Position numbers and translations under genes: made by a program. From the NCBI GenBank assembly GCA_029168955.1, contig JAPDOI010001062.1, forward strand, positions 124,001 to 188,000: DNA of 64,000 bases. The letters run 5' to 3'. Shown here one piece after another: positions 20,893-31,394 of this stretch. The stretch comes from Aplectana chamaeleonis (Eukaryota > Nematoda > Chromadorea > Rhabditida > Cosmocercidae). Each line of letters starts with the position of its first letter. Position 1 is the first letter of the stretch. The notes below the pieces were generated by a model. That model was not told the origin of the DNA. It did not search any database and was given only the letters and a program-made list of their open reading frames with translations.

Positions 20893-21334
20893 AGGCAGGG
20901 TTCGCGATAAAAACGACTTTTGAGCTCTCTTCATAAGAATGTAGATTTGGCCATAACAAAAGTAAATGTAAGTGAAAAAACCCGGAAATTCGCGGGAAAA
21001 TGCTCAAAAACAAAGTATAACGGCTAATTACCGGTGTCGGCCGGCCCCCTAATTATCGCGATTTTCATTAATGCTTGCTTGTCTGACATTTATTTTGCAG
21101 TTAAAGTAATCAGTAGTCTCCAGAAATGTTCAGAAATTACTTTAGAAGCAAAATAAAAGTTGACAAAACAGACTTTTACCCAAATCTCGGTAATTGGGGG
21201 CGGGAGGACACCAAGCCATAACTTTCTCCTGAGCGTTTTTTCTCCAATTTCTTACTTATTTTCACTTTTGTGATGTCCAGATCTACCATTCTACGGTGAT
21301 AGCATAACAACCGACTTTATCGAGAACCCTGCCT
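20893..21334. mobile_element. 442-bp TIR element inserted in LINE-D RT
   Basis: The left edge AGGCAGGGTTCGCGATAAA and right edge (inverted: AGGCAGGGTTCTCGATAAA) are terminal inverted repeats. TTAA flanks both sides (20889-20892 and 21335-21338). Removing the element restores the RT frame from VKG to TFSDSRPVCSGVPQGG. TTAA duplication is typical of piggyBac-type elements, but a TA duplication cannot be excluded because the ends themselves continue with A. No coding capacity; inner sequence includes further partial inverted symmetry. Confidence 0.8.
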
Positions 21335-22388
21335 TTAACTCCACCTTTTCTGATTCAAGGCCTGTTTGCAGTGGTGTACCGCAGGGAGGAGTTCTATCCC
21401 CAACTTTGTTCAATATCTTCACTTATGAACTTCCACGAATCGTATCCTTTGGTAAGGTGAAATGCTCCGCTTTTGCTGATGATTTCAAAATATTTTCCCC
21501 AATTCAATCAATAGCTGACAAGGAGTGCTTGCAAAAGGCTTTGGATGAGGTTATAAAGTGGTCCAAAAATTGGAAGATGGTACTGTCTAAAGAAAAAACG
21601 AAGGTTTTGCATATTGGCAACAGTAGTTCAGAAGCCATATATACTGCTGAAGATCAGCAGCTTCAGATTGTTGACGAAATAATGGATCTCGGCTTCCTGG
21701 TTCAAAAAGATCTCACTTTTGACGCTCATTGTACGAAGGCAGTGTCTAAGGCAAATAAGGTTATGTATTGCCTGTTTAGGGCACTCTCTACTAGGAACGA
21801 AAAGGTGCTCTTGAACGCCTAAATTATGAAAACATACCCAGTAGTAATGCTAGGAACGCAAAATTCGAATTGGAAACGCTGGCGTGCAGAAGGAGAAGGT
21901 TTGATCTTTTGATGATGTATAAAATATTGTATGGGCATACCGGCCTTCGGCCAAACGCTTTCCTCATAATGAGGGCATCCACCACTAGAGGTAGCAGTTT
22001 CAAACTAGTCCGAAACCCGGCTAGGAAGAGTGTCAGGCACCATTTCCTTACTAACAGAGCTGGCAGTGAATTAGAAAAACTGCTTAAAAAGGGCAATCTG
22101 CCAACAGACCTGGGCTACTTCAAGCGTATAGTGGAGCAGTACTTGAGGACGGAGGATGAGTGAGCTTGTGATTTGTGTTAGTCATAATGTTATTTTCTTC
22201 GATAGATACTCCATAGTGATCTTGTGTTAGTCATTGGTACTTTTTCTTACAGATTCCTTACATACTACGTGTTCCCGATCTCGTATATCGTTGTTACATT
22301 TTATTACTCCGCGTTCGTTTATCTTGTTCCGATGTCAATACGCAGGGTTACCCTGTAATAAACAATTACAATTATTGTCACTGTAGGT
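21335..22388 (+). pseudogene. LINE-D, reverse transcriptase C-terminus and 3' UTR
   Basis: RT resumes with SGVPQGGVLSPTLFNIF and CSAFADDFKIFSPI (FADD box), then WKMVLSKEKTKVLHIG and MDLGFLVQKDLTFDAHC. The open frame stops at about 21822 near RNEKVLLNA, and a deletion has removed part of the thumb; a second frame (21870-22163) gives RRFDLLMMYKILYGHTGL and FLTNRAGSELEKLL. The 3' UTR runs to ATAAACAATTACAATTATTG at about 22375. I place the end near 22388. Confidence 0.85.
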
Positions 22389-22401
22389 GACCGTATTTTT
22401 C

Positions 22402-22780
22402 CACAGATCAGAAACGGCCGTTGGCTTCTCTGGTTTTGACCATGGATGCGACAATCGCTCACCTCGGCGTTATGAGAGGTCCAGAACTGAGACTCGTTCA
22501 CCCTAGACAGTTAAGGATCACTATTCATATAGAGGTGGAATATATTCGTCAAGTTGGATCCAAACATACAGTTCCGTCGGAACAAAAACATGCTCTTATC
22601 GCTATTCTTGCAAGAGGAACGTATATTATAAAACGATACGTGAATATACAGGTTTTTCAACACCCTGAGTTTGCTCATCACAGTAGAATAGGCCCAGCAC
22701 AATGCTGGAGAGCGATATCATCAAAATCCAGGGTGGAAAGATATAATGGGACACTCCATATGAGATCTCTCATCATTTAA
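22402..22780 (+). CDS. Unassigned open frame after LINE-D
   Basis: A TTTTTCCACAG acceptor-like word is followed by a frame open to 22780, including TMDATIAHLGVMRGPELRL, VEYIRQVGSKHTVPSEQK and ALIAILARGTYIIKRY. No family recognised. The opposite strand also has an exon-like short stretch (SQFWTSHNAE before GTGAGC), so the orientation is uncertain. It may be a real host exon, a repeat, or chance. Confidence 0.25.
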
Positions 22781-24105
22781 TTATTTTCGCTGCGCTCAGA
22801 TGTTTTTCTTTAATTTTTTTGCAGAACGCAAAATTAACGTGTTAACGCGGTTTTTATGCGAATATTAACGATTAACGCTTATCGAAAAAAATATTTTCCA
22901 TTCACGCACACTCTTGGTAGCGGCTGATAACTCGACAGTTTCGTGCATGAAAGTGCGTGCCTCACTTTTCGGACATCATATTCTAGGAAAAACGTTTCTT
23001 AGATAGCCGCATTTTTTGCGACGGGGTCGACTGCGGCGCGGTCGCGGCGCGCTTCTACTGGCGCATCGCCAGAGCATGGTTTCCGTCCTTACTTTTAGTC
23101 ATAGCGGTGTACTTGTCACTGAAAAGCAGTGCCGTATAGTAGCAATAACTGTATTGATGAAGAATCATGAAATTTTGGCACCGGTTTCGTCATAATCTCA
23201 ATATGGCAGAACGACAACTAAATGAAAGGGCTAATCGAAGTGGCATTCAAAGAGCGCTGGATACCAATTTGTTCCTTGCTTGCGTTAACTGTACTGCTAG
23301 TCGTGAGCGTAGTGTAAGCTAGCAAAAAGTCAATTACACTTCAAAAATAACGAAATAGTTGGGCTTGAGCTGAAAGGCAGGGTCCAGCAGCCCGCTGTCA
23401 AGGTTCTTGCCGGATTAACGGCCGACTATAAGAACTTTTTATTCGGGAAAATCTACGATCCCAAGGGTATTGTGTTGGAATGTTTCACATTCCTAATATG
23501 TAAAATGCTTCGAATTAAATTTTCTACATTGCTCGGGAAATTTTCGCAAGCGATATCCATCACTGCTTGAAAAAAACTGGACTAAGTTATATTCCAGTGG
23601 TTTGCACAACGAATTTCTCATAATTTTCTGTAAACTCGTTCTTCTAGAAATATATACTTTTTTTCGTTCCAGAAATGCACTATCCCCCTTGTAAAAATTT
23701 CCGAAAATTTCTACCATCCCGTTAGCAAGCTATCCAGTCCAGCTCGACCCTGTTGATAGGAGCTTTTTGTAGTTGGAAGGATATTACGGTATAGATGCAG
23801 AACGTTTCTCAATTTTTTCCCTCTCATAAACTCGGGGGGTGAATAGGCTCCCAAACATCTTTGGATAGCACCGACAGCTGCTATCCATCCCCCAAAATGG
23901 GCGGAGTCGTACCCTCCTAAGGTGCCTGTTGTGAGGGCGTGGGTTGATTTTGAATAGTACTTGGGGAATGGGAGGGTTCCTATTGTGGGGGTACTGGGGA
24001 GTAAAATCAGTGCAAATGCGACCACTGCAATGCTGTTGTCGGTCACGGGTACCACTTTCTACCCATGCATCTACAGTACCCCTTGACCGCTGATCTTCTA
24101 TGACT
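22781..24105. other. Gene-poor spacer with GTTAACG-type repeats
   Basis: Around 22815-22890 the words TTAACGTGTTAACG and TTAACGATTAACGC recall the mini-hAT at 40751-40868, so a related element end is likely here. A very GC-rich patch lies at about 23025-23090. A 114-codon minus-strand open frame (23711-24055) has no recognisable domain. No other feature supported. Confidence 0.4.
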
Positions 24106-24111
24106 GCTAAA

Positions 24112-24265
24112 CCGTTTATTCGGATAATATTCGAATATTCGAATAATTCGAATATTCGAATATTCAAAGAAGTGGATTATTCGGGTTATTCGAATAATCG
24201 AATATTCAAAGAAGTGGAATATTCGTTTATTCGAATATTCAGCACGAATAATTTGAACATTCGAC
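24112..24265. repeat. ATTCGAAT palindrome array
   Basis: Overlapping TATTCGAATA words alternate with CAAAGAAGTGGA spacers. The same unit, including ATTCAAAGAAGTGGATTATT, recurs at 26310-26500, so these are two copies of one non-autonomous element end. Confidence 0.75.
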
Positions 24266-24364
24266 AAGATCGCACTCCATTTTGCCCCGATTTTACATTT
24301 CAAACATCTTAGCGTAGTGACTACTAATTCCTCACGATTCTTCGGTACCTCATAAATATAAAGT

Positions 24365-24647
24365 TACTGTGCTTATCTGGGTTAAATTCCATTCCGAAAT
24401 TGCGTCTCGACACACTTTGCGGCCGCGCACGCTCGAGTCAATCGAGTTTCCAGCTCCAAAGCCGACACGATATGGCTTTTTTATGCAGTTTTCTTCAATT
24501 TTGTTTAGTTTCCAGTTTCTAAAACCCACCTAGAGTCAACAGATCCGCAGCTGCGGCGCTGGAAACTCTTCCGACTCGAAAGCGCGCGGCCGCAAAGCGT
24601 GTCGAGACGCAATTGCGGACCGGAGTTTGACCTAGATAAGCACAGTA
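24365..24647. mobile_element. 283-bp MITE with ~95-bp terminal inverted repeats
   Basis: The left edge TACTGTGCTTATCTGGGTTA and inverted right edge TACTGTGCTTATCTAGGTCA continue pairing through TTGCGTCTCGACACACTTTG and the NotI-like GCGGCCGC to TTTCCAGC, about 95 bp in all, with a short unpaired middle. The ends start with TA. No coding. The 166-codon minus open frame at 24505-25005 runs into this element and is not supported. Confidence 0.8.
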
Positions 24648-25413
24648 TAGCAGGTATTTCCAATATATTAAATCGCTCGTAGGATTTTGTCAAAACGCTA
24701 GAAATGCTCATTTCACCTTTAGTTATAGAGAAAAGTCTTAATCCCGAGCGGCTCATAGGTATAGCAACACTTGAGCAACATGGAAAGTTCTTACGATGAT
24801 GGCCAGAATGAGCCATTTTCATGTGTATTTTCATGAAACTGGTTCGAGGTGATGCTATTTGTCTACTTTCCTGGTGAACTTCACCTGAATTCTGACGCAA
24901 AAGCCCAAGTTCTCTCCTTCCATAATGCTGGACGTGGAATTCGATGGTTTCCAGCCATCTAGGACGACTAGCTCTCAAGTTCGCGCCAGATCCTGAGCCA
25001 CTCAACGTCTGTTGTCGCCCAGACGTCTGATGGAACTGGGAAGCGAGATATTACACGGCGAGTTCCCAGTGACATGGTGTCGGTCTCAACGGATAACTAC
25101 AAACTGTCGCTGAGTTTTTTCGAATTGTCGCTGAGATTCCGAAGTTGGGCACGGCTAAGCAGCACTAGGAAGTTTGCCATCAAATAAAACGCGCATAACT
25201 CAACTGAACTCAACTAAGCTAAACCAAACTAGACCGAAGCAGACCACAAATTTGGCGGCAATTTAGCGGGTATTTTGCGGCTATTTCACGGCGAGCATTA
25301 TTTGGCGACTATTTCGCAGCCAGCATTATTTGGCGGCTATCTCGCGACTATTACTCGGGAAAAAAGGCATTTTGCGTCTGTTTCGCGGCTATTTCTCGGC
25401 AAAAACCCAGAGC
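24648..25413. other. Spacer, no gene seen
   Basis: From about 25250 the words GGCGGCTATTTCGCGGC-type recur several times (TTTGGCGGC, TTTCGCGGCTATTTCTCGGC), a loose degenerate repeat. Nothing else supported. Confidence 0.4.
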
Positions 25414-25847
25414 ACACGCTCGTAAACGTGGTTGAGATAACCACGGAAATATAATGGAATGGCTCAGAACACAACGCCTACGCATTTTGAAGCGTCAAAA
25501 ACTACCCACAATGACGCTACACGTGTGAGAAGTTGGCCCCGCCCCGTATCTGCCCGCCCTTGCACTTGCGTCCTCCTCCAAAAAAAGGGTTCTTGGCCAT
25601 TCCCACCATCGGCGACGCTTGTGGGTGGTACAATGAGTACAATAAGTGAGCCATACACATCGACAATGGTGGGAATGGCCCAGCACTCCTATTTGGGGGA
25701 GGACGCAAATACAGGTGCGGGCCGACTCCTCAGTCGTGTAGCGTCACTTGTGATCGTTTTCGACGCTTCAGAATGCGTAGGCGTTGTATTCTGAGCCATG
25801 CCATTCAACTTCCGTAGTTAGTATCTCAACCACGTTTACGAGCGTGT
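25414..25847. mobile_element. 434-bp fold-back element
   Basis: Left arm from ACACGCTCGTAAACGTGGTT pairs with the right arm ending AACCACGTTTACGAGCGTGT. Pairing continues through AACGCCTACGCATT and GACGCTACACG to GGCCATTCCCACCAT, so nearly the whole element is one long inverted repeat centred near 25630. It explains the overlapping open frames seen on both strands. No protein function is needed. Confidence 0.85.
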
Positions 25848-26309
25848 ATAGTGATAAGAGTGCAGCCGGTTCAATTACCCAAGTATGCAGTACATTCGCC
25901 CCGCCCAGCATCTGGAAGCCCTGCCCATCCGGTGGCGGCATTAGTGGAGGTTGGGCGACCCAGCCGCGACGCGTGGGTCTACCGACTACGCTGCGTGTCG
26001 GTGTGTCGACCGCGACGCGTGTCGGTGTGCCGACCGCGACGCGGGTCGGTGCAAAGTAGTTCCTAAGCCACATAAAAGTCTTGCTGGATGTGAACCGCTG
26101 CTAAATAGGCCGCTAAACGTGACAGGTCATAATGTCAATAGACCGAAAACAGGCGGACGTCGCTGGGCAACGGGCAGTTGTCAGGCTTACAATGCGAGCG
26201 ATTTGAGTTGTCGAGAGGGTGCAGTTTATGAAATGGCAATTTCTCAACCTGTTGTCGATGCCCCAGTTTGCCCGAGTGGATTGGATGGGATAGTACGCAA
26301 TAGTGTTCC

Positions 26310-26500
26310 CCAAATATTCGTTTATTCGAATAATATTCGAATAATTCGAATATTCAAAGAAGTGGATTATTCGGGTTATTCGAATAATCGAATATTCAAA
26401 GAAGTGAAATATTCGTTTGTTCGAATAATCGAATATTCGAAGTGAAATGTCCGAATTATTCGTTTATTCGAATATTCAAGAAAAATTATTCGTTCCAACA
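26310..26500. repeat. ATTCGAAT palindrome array, second copy
   Basis: Same unit as 24112-24265. The left edge carries AGTGTTCCCCAAATATTCG and the inverted right edge AGTGTTGGAACGAATAA, an imperfect terminal inverted repeat resembling hAT ends. I found no matching 8-bp flanks. The DNA just left (25860-26080) contains three tandem GACCGCGACGCGTGTCGGTG-like units. Confidence 0.65.
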
Positions 26501-27717
26501 CTCTACTAGTTAGTGGCCAGGCGCGTGCATAGCGGTTGGCATAGGAGGGTCGCCCAGTGTCGTATGTGACGTTATCGATTGTGTCTCGTGGTTTAGCATC
26601 CCGTTCAGTGTCGCGCTCGCCGTCGGAGGGTTGCCCCGTCCCTTCAGTGACGTCATCCGTTGTTTAGCATCCCGTTCACCCAACCGTTATTGACGGTGTT
26701 CATATGTGCCGTTTTCGATCAACGGGATGCTCAACGCCTTCCCTAACGATGGATGTCAGAGTATGCGAGTCCAGGGCAAATCAATACATCATAGATAGGC
26801 GCAAGGGGTGGTGAAAGGAGTCGTGAGGATTTCGGCACCATCATTTATGCTCTGCCGAGGACATGAAAATTTTGAGCCAAAAATGGAAATTTCTGGAGCG
26901 ACGCGTCTCGCTGGACCCTGCTCGACATCGAATCATGAGATCGTGAAAGAGATTTTTGGTAATCCCACCCTTCCTACGCCATAAACTTTGAATACTTTTA
27001 CGTTGAAAGCCGTGTTCAAGCCAATATATTGAAATTTTAGTTACAACAAGGTGAAAAGGATGAAGTGTGAGGAACGACCTAAGGTGAAAAGGCTTAGGCA
27101 ACCGAATCGGTTCTTTAGCAACTGGACAACATTGGAATATATCGAAAAATAAAGCGAGGCAAAGACGCCATCCTACTGCGAGAAAAGCTCATTTTCCTGA
27201 CTCACATTGCATAGAGAAACATTCCCCATTCCATATTCATACATTGCTAAAGCAGCTCTTTCGAAAGTGAATGTTAAAAGCATGCTGGGAAACATATACG
27301 AACATAAATGTGGCTAAAATTATGCAAAGAAGACATGCATGTAGACGGCAATCGTTACGCTGACAAGGTTTATACTCCCAAAGATGTGAAATTTTAGAGT
27401 GCCTACGGCTATAGACGAGTCATAATTGCTTGATGTTCTATCACAAGGTTTCTTGCGGATGCTTTTCATAAGAACCAATCTACAGGACTCAAGACAGTCT
27501 GCTTAATCGCCCTGGTTTGAACTAGAATCGTCATGGGGTTTGAACTAAAATTGGGTAAGGTTGTCTCCAAAATCGTGGCTACCATTTGTATTTGGGCTAA
27601 TCGAGAACTCTTAGAAAAATCGAGTCTCTAGCAGCTCGGGAAGCGAGCCTTTTGAAACGATCGCTTTAACCCATGAGCCAACTTTCTTTCCGCTATCCTT
27701 ATCGGAACGAAATTTGG
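26501..27717. other. Spacer, no gene seen
   Basis: TTTAGCATCCCGTTCA occurs twice (about 26593 and 26653) and its inverse, CAACGGGATGCTCAACG, at about 26719, so a small inverted-repeat element is likely at 26590-26740. The minus-strand end of the stretch (27611-27740) is open and would encode GPKFRSDKDSGKKVGSWVKA, ending RFF and a stop, which could be a terminal exon but is not otherwise supported. Confidence 0.35.
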
Positions 27718-27867
27718 GTCCGTCGCTGCGGGAACCGCTGTTGCAGCACGCAGCTCGGTGATAACCGTGTCGGCACCTTGTGATTCCAGCACGATTTCCC
27801 ACGTCTCAGCACGATGGTGCTTGCACTGTGTTGCAATAGCAGTTTCCCGCCACTGCGGACTGGAACA
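27718..27867. repeat. 150-bp inverted repeat
   Basis: GTCCGTCGCTGCGGGAACC at the left pairs imperfectly with GTTTCCCGCCACTGCGGAC at the right, and the inner words GCTGTTGCAGCAC and GTGTTGCAATAGC also pair. A fold-back or MITE-like element. Confidence 0.6.
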
Positions 27868-28409
27868 TGACTCCGGTAGGAACTGTATTTCTCTCGACTA
27901 CTTGAGACTATGCAACCAACTGCACTTCTGCAAGCGAATTCAACATGCATTTTCAGAGAATAGTCAAAGAAAGAAGAGAATATTCTACATAATTCAGCGC
28001 TGATTGGAATCAGAAATCATGAAAAACAAGTTTCCTATGTTAACAAATATTCTGCACTTTTCGAAAAAGAAAAAGCACCTCCTGCACATAGGGTATTGCA
28101 TACATATTAACCGGTGATCACCATCCGAATAATTCCAAAAAATACTCTTTCGAACAAATGGCGAAGCTTACTCAAGCAATACTTTTTTCAATCAAATGGC
28201 CATCCTATAACTTGAATCGAGCCAAATATACTTCAGGCTTAGCTTGGTTCACGATTCAGCCTTCAGCCAGAAGGTGGGAGGGGCCGTATCGTTCTCGTCC
28301 AAAAACCGGTCAATGGCCTGTCTCAATTAATGACACTGTCGTACATTTCTGTGCATATTAGCAGCTAAACTGCGAAGCAAAGACAGTAAACTAGTTTCGT
28401 TCCTTCAGA

Positions 28410-28557
28410 ACCGTACCTCTTATCATTCGTGAACAATTTGGACATGGAAGAGTAGAAAAAATACGATCTTTACACCGTCAATACTGTGCTTACTGGGCTA
28501 GCGAAAATCAACAAAAGAAAAACAACAAAAAAAATATCGAAATACACAAATTATAAG
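28410..28557 (+). pseudogene. Possible integrase-like fragment
   Basis: One frame gives PLIIREQFGHGRVEKIRS followed by LHRQYCAYWASENQQ. This recalls the zinc-binding H-x4-GH-x-GV-x-x-x-x-x-x-R-x-x-YW region before integrases of LTR (BEL/Pao or Gypsy) elements, but it is short, has no Cys pair, and lacks neighbours of an LTR element. A TTCCTTCAG acceptor-like word precedes it. Weak. Confidence 0.2.
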
Positions 28558-28576
28558 ACGGCATTCAATGACTCAC

Positions 28577-28684
28577 AGGTTTTGGGCTAATACATGTCGG
28601 CTCTGGATCTGCCGGGTCGATGCTTATGGCGATCCCATTGCATATAGGTGAGGCAAGTGAATGTTGTGATGTATCAAGTCGAAC
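28577..28684 (-). CDS. Internal exon of an unidentified gene
   Basis: On the minus strand a TTTTTTTCCAG acceptor and a CCT|GTGAGT donor bound exactly 108 bp, open in one frame: VRLDTSQHSLASPICNGI, then AISIDPADPEPTCISPKP. The exon is phase 0 at both ends. The nearest upstream exon-like segment on this strand, 34434-34521, also ends in phase 0, so they could be neighbours across a 5.7-kb transposon-filled intron. I do not recognise the protein. Confidence 0.5.
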
Positions 28685-29449
28685 CTGGAAAAAAATTAGA
28701 AAATTATAAAATAAGCTTCTGCGTATAGGTGCGCATTTTTCGCCCCGGGGGACGGAAAAACTCTTTCAAGTTTCTGAAACTCGACCATCAAAATTCAGCC
28801 ATACTCCACTTGGGAAATCCGGTGTTGCTATTATTCATTTTTTATATTCTAGGTTGATGGTAGACGAATGTACTGTTTCGGCTTCTTTGCTGTGGGGTTG
28901 CAAGGTGATTCCTCGCAGCCGACACTCCTATCCAGGACCAGTTAGGCACTATTTTCGATCGCTATTCCTCTAAAAAGGGTAACCATTTTGGCGCAGTCCG
29001 AGGAGAATTTAAGGGAAAAAAAAACAGGAAGAGTCTCTTTCCCCGATTCCAGACCTCGAAAAAACAAAATCTCAAAATGCTATATAGACCCAAAATATGA
29101 GATTGCCTTTGCTCACTCAAGCTGTGTTTAGTGGTTAGCTGAGGTGCTGAACACGGATATGAGGTTTGATTTCGGACGATTTTGCTAAGTTCCGGTAGGA
29201 AAAAGGCACTATACCGAACGCGGTCGTCAGAAAATCCACAAAACAAACCTTACATTCGTGTCAAGCACCACCAAATAACCCACCCACCTGGACGGTTCGG
29301 TGAAAGAAAAAAACTAAAAGGTCTACCTAGCGTTTCGAGTATCTTTTAGAGAGCTAGGTTTCTAGATAAATTAAAAGGAGGCTCACATGTTCTCATACTT
29401 GTGCCTTGGGTATGATCGCAAGGTGTACATAGAGTTCGCGTAACAATTT
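28685..29449. other. Spacer, no gene seen
   Basis: AT-rich, with no repeat or coding signal that I can support. Confidence 0.4.
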
Positions 29450-29715
29450 TAGTCTAATGAATGGACGGTGCTGTGACGGTGGATCATCCCGCGCGGATCG
29501 AAACCCCATTCTCCAGTGGGGCCGCCAACCCCGCACGGCCAGCCGCCTGGTCCACGCATCCAGGGTTAGGCTCACGCTGCGACGATCACAGAGGTGGGCC
29601 GCAGCTCTGGGCACAGAGAAGGGAGAGGGCAGCAGCCTCGCCGGATGCCATGGAAGAACGGCTGGTATTCAGCGGTGCAGAAAATTGTAAAATAAATAAA
29701 ACAAAATCACTTTCG
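29450..29715 (+). other. GC-rich segment with A-rich end, SINE-like or captured
   Basis: A GC-rich block of about 230 bp begins near a GCGGATCGAAACCCC word that loosely fits a pol III B box, and ends in GTAAAATAAATAAAACAAAA. Two overlapping frames are open across it (for example MDGAVTVDHPARIETPFS). Such a block could be a SINE, a processed fragment or a repeat with chance frames. Following DNA to 30088 has G-rich GGCCGCAC repeats near 29815-29915 and no gene. Confidence 0.25.
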
Positions 29716-30088
29716 GAAAGCACACAGCTCAAAATATAAAAATACTAATTTCTTCTTCATAAAATGAGCAAATCTTAATAATTTTTTCCAATGAGTAAAT
29801 GATCACACTCAGGGGACCGCACAAATTTCACCTGGCAGAGGGGGGCGGTTCGCGAAAAGTTCCAAGGCGGAGGGGGGCCGCACTAATTTCTGAGCTGCAG
29901 TTAAGGGGGCCGCACCCCACACCGACCGATCACAACGTCATGCCTTACCCTGAACCATACATCATTCCGCTCACTTCGGACTACGATAACACTGTTTCCT
30001 CTGGAGGTGAAGGATGATTCAGAGAGAAAAAATGCAATCACTTTTTTCGATACCCACTTTTCAAGTTTTTTGTATACATAGTTTCATT

Positions 30089-30243
30089 GTAACGTCGGCA
30101 TGGACTCGGAAAAGACTCTGCGTTCACAGTTGAAGGTTGGCGCAAACTCGGTGCTATATGCTCTAACATAGGTGCACCGAGTTTGCGCCAACCTCCAATG
30201 GGGAACGCAAAGTCTCTTCAGGATCCATGCCGATGTTACAACT
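30089..30243. repeat. 155-bp palindrome
   Basis: TTGTAACGTCGGCATGGA on the left pairs with TCCATGCCGATGTTACAA on the right, and GAAGGTTGGCGCAAACTCGG pairs with CCGAGTTTGCGCCAACCTC. Only a few bases remain unpaired in the middle. MITE-like fold-back, non-coding. Confidence 0.85.
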
Positions 30244-30343
30244 GATATACATCATAATACAAGTACGATTTCAATTCACATGAATCAAGTCTCCATTTCT
30301 TTTCGTTTTTCTATCTGGAAAAGCTTTTGTTCTTGGAAAGACA

Positions 30344-30503
30344 CACAGGCTCTAACGAAAAAAACGAAATTCGTGTGGTTCTTTAGCGTGCAGGTGCGAA
30401 GGCTAGAGACAGCGAGGGAGTGTATGTCAGACTAAGGAGGCAGCATCGCGCGTACACGCTGCGCGCTCAGTGATGGAAAATTCTATTTTTTACAGAGGAT
30501 ATA
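30344..30503 (+). mobile_element. Degenerate copy of the 159-bp MITE
   Basis: CACAGGCTCTAACGAAAAAA, GTGCAGGTGCGAAGGCTAGA and GACAGCGAGGGAG align with the intact copies at 31757 and 54178, with many substitutions and eroded ends. About 160 bp. Confidence 0.6.
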
Positions 30504-30623
30504 TCCTATTTCAGGCCCACTCAAAACGCAGGATGACACTTCGAGCGCCGGGCGACTGAAGTCGAGCACATTAATTTTCGTTTTGTTGAATTCCCCCCCC
30601 CCCCATCTAACCCCTTCTTACAG

Positions 30624-30875
30624 ATGGAAAGGAATCCTTTGGAAAACATATCAGCCAGTGTACTTTTGAAGAGGTTATCAGTTTGCGGTCACCGCAAGAC
30701 GAATCGCGTCAAAACAACAACTGATAGCAAATTCAACACGTCGATTGCGTGTAAACGGATTCTTGGTAGAAAACTTGCATTTTTCATAAACTTTAGCCGG
30801 AGGTCAACTTTTAAAAAGCACCAAAAATATTACAACAGGATTTTATGTTTACATCTTCTCACACAGTCACGATGA
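30624..30875 (+). CDS. Unassigned ORF after a splice-acceptor-like site
   Basis: CCCTTCTTACAG is followed directly by ATG and 83 open codons: MERNPLENISASVLLKRLSV, CGHRKTNRVKTTTDSKFNT, ILGRKLAFFINFSRRSTFKK. The peptide is basic. An ATG right after an acceptor is common at nematode trans-splice sites. No family recognised; could be a small host gene, a transposon fragment or chance. Confidence 0.25.
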   Translation: MERNPLENISASVLLKRLSVCGHRKTNRVKTTTDSKFNTSIACKRILGRKLAFFINFSRRSTFKKHQKYYNRILCLHLLTQSR

Positions 30876-31084
30876 GAAACCTGTGCAAAACAGAAAAACT
30901 CACCGAAGCTGGAACAAAACGAGAAAAACAGTTCGACGAGAGATTTTCTAGGGGGGAAGGCCGCACACTTTGCGTCATCGAGCAAGGCAATAACTGCATC
31001 AAAACTATTCTTTATATTGAATGGCATCAACATTCTAAGTCATTTCCATGATAAAAAGACCGTTGTGCTGCACCTCGGAAGAGC

Positions 31085-31241
31085 TATCCTCTGGTTCCGA
31101 GCATGATTTACTCTGTTCCCTCGCGCGCTTGTGCGGAGCGAGGGTAGAGGCAGCGAGAAATTGTGGGGAGAGGGAGACGCAGCGTACGCACGCAGACGCA
31201 CGCGACGAACGGAAATAAATCACACTCGGAAACAGAGGATA
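31085..31241. mobile_element. 157-bp MITE with TATCCTCTG ends
   Basis: The left edge TATCCTCTGGTTCCGAG and inverted right edge TATCCTCTGTTTCCGAG continue pairing into TGATTTA. The element begins and ends with TA. The core (GTGCGGAGCGAGGGTAGAGG) resembles the core of the 159-bp MITE family even though the terminal repeats differ. Confidence 0.85.
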
Positions 31242-31394
31242 CGACCTCCTAGGCTAGCAAGAATTTCAAGGAATCCTACTACTCCCTCTAGTGTAAAAAT
31301 TTACCAAAGATTTACAAAGTAAATGATGTTTTTCAATCCATTCAAAACTCTATTAGTCCAAACTACCTTACATACCACTTTATGTATTCAACGG

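Noticed and set aside
23711..24055. 114-codon minus-strand frame as a gene
   Set aside because: No domain, no splice signals, adjacent to a repeat array; composition alone is not enough.
24505..25005. 166-codon minus-strand frame
   Set aside because: Its second half is inside a MITE with 95-bp inverted repeats; no domain recognised in the remainder.
25459..26073. Overlapping frames on both strands
   Set aside because: Explained by the 434-bp fold-back and by three tandem CGACGCGTGTCGGTG-type units.
28410..28557. An LTR retrotransposon of BEL/Pao type
   Set aside because: Only a short H2C2-like word is visible, with no flanking LTRs, RT or protease, so only a weak fragment is listed.
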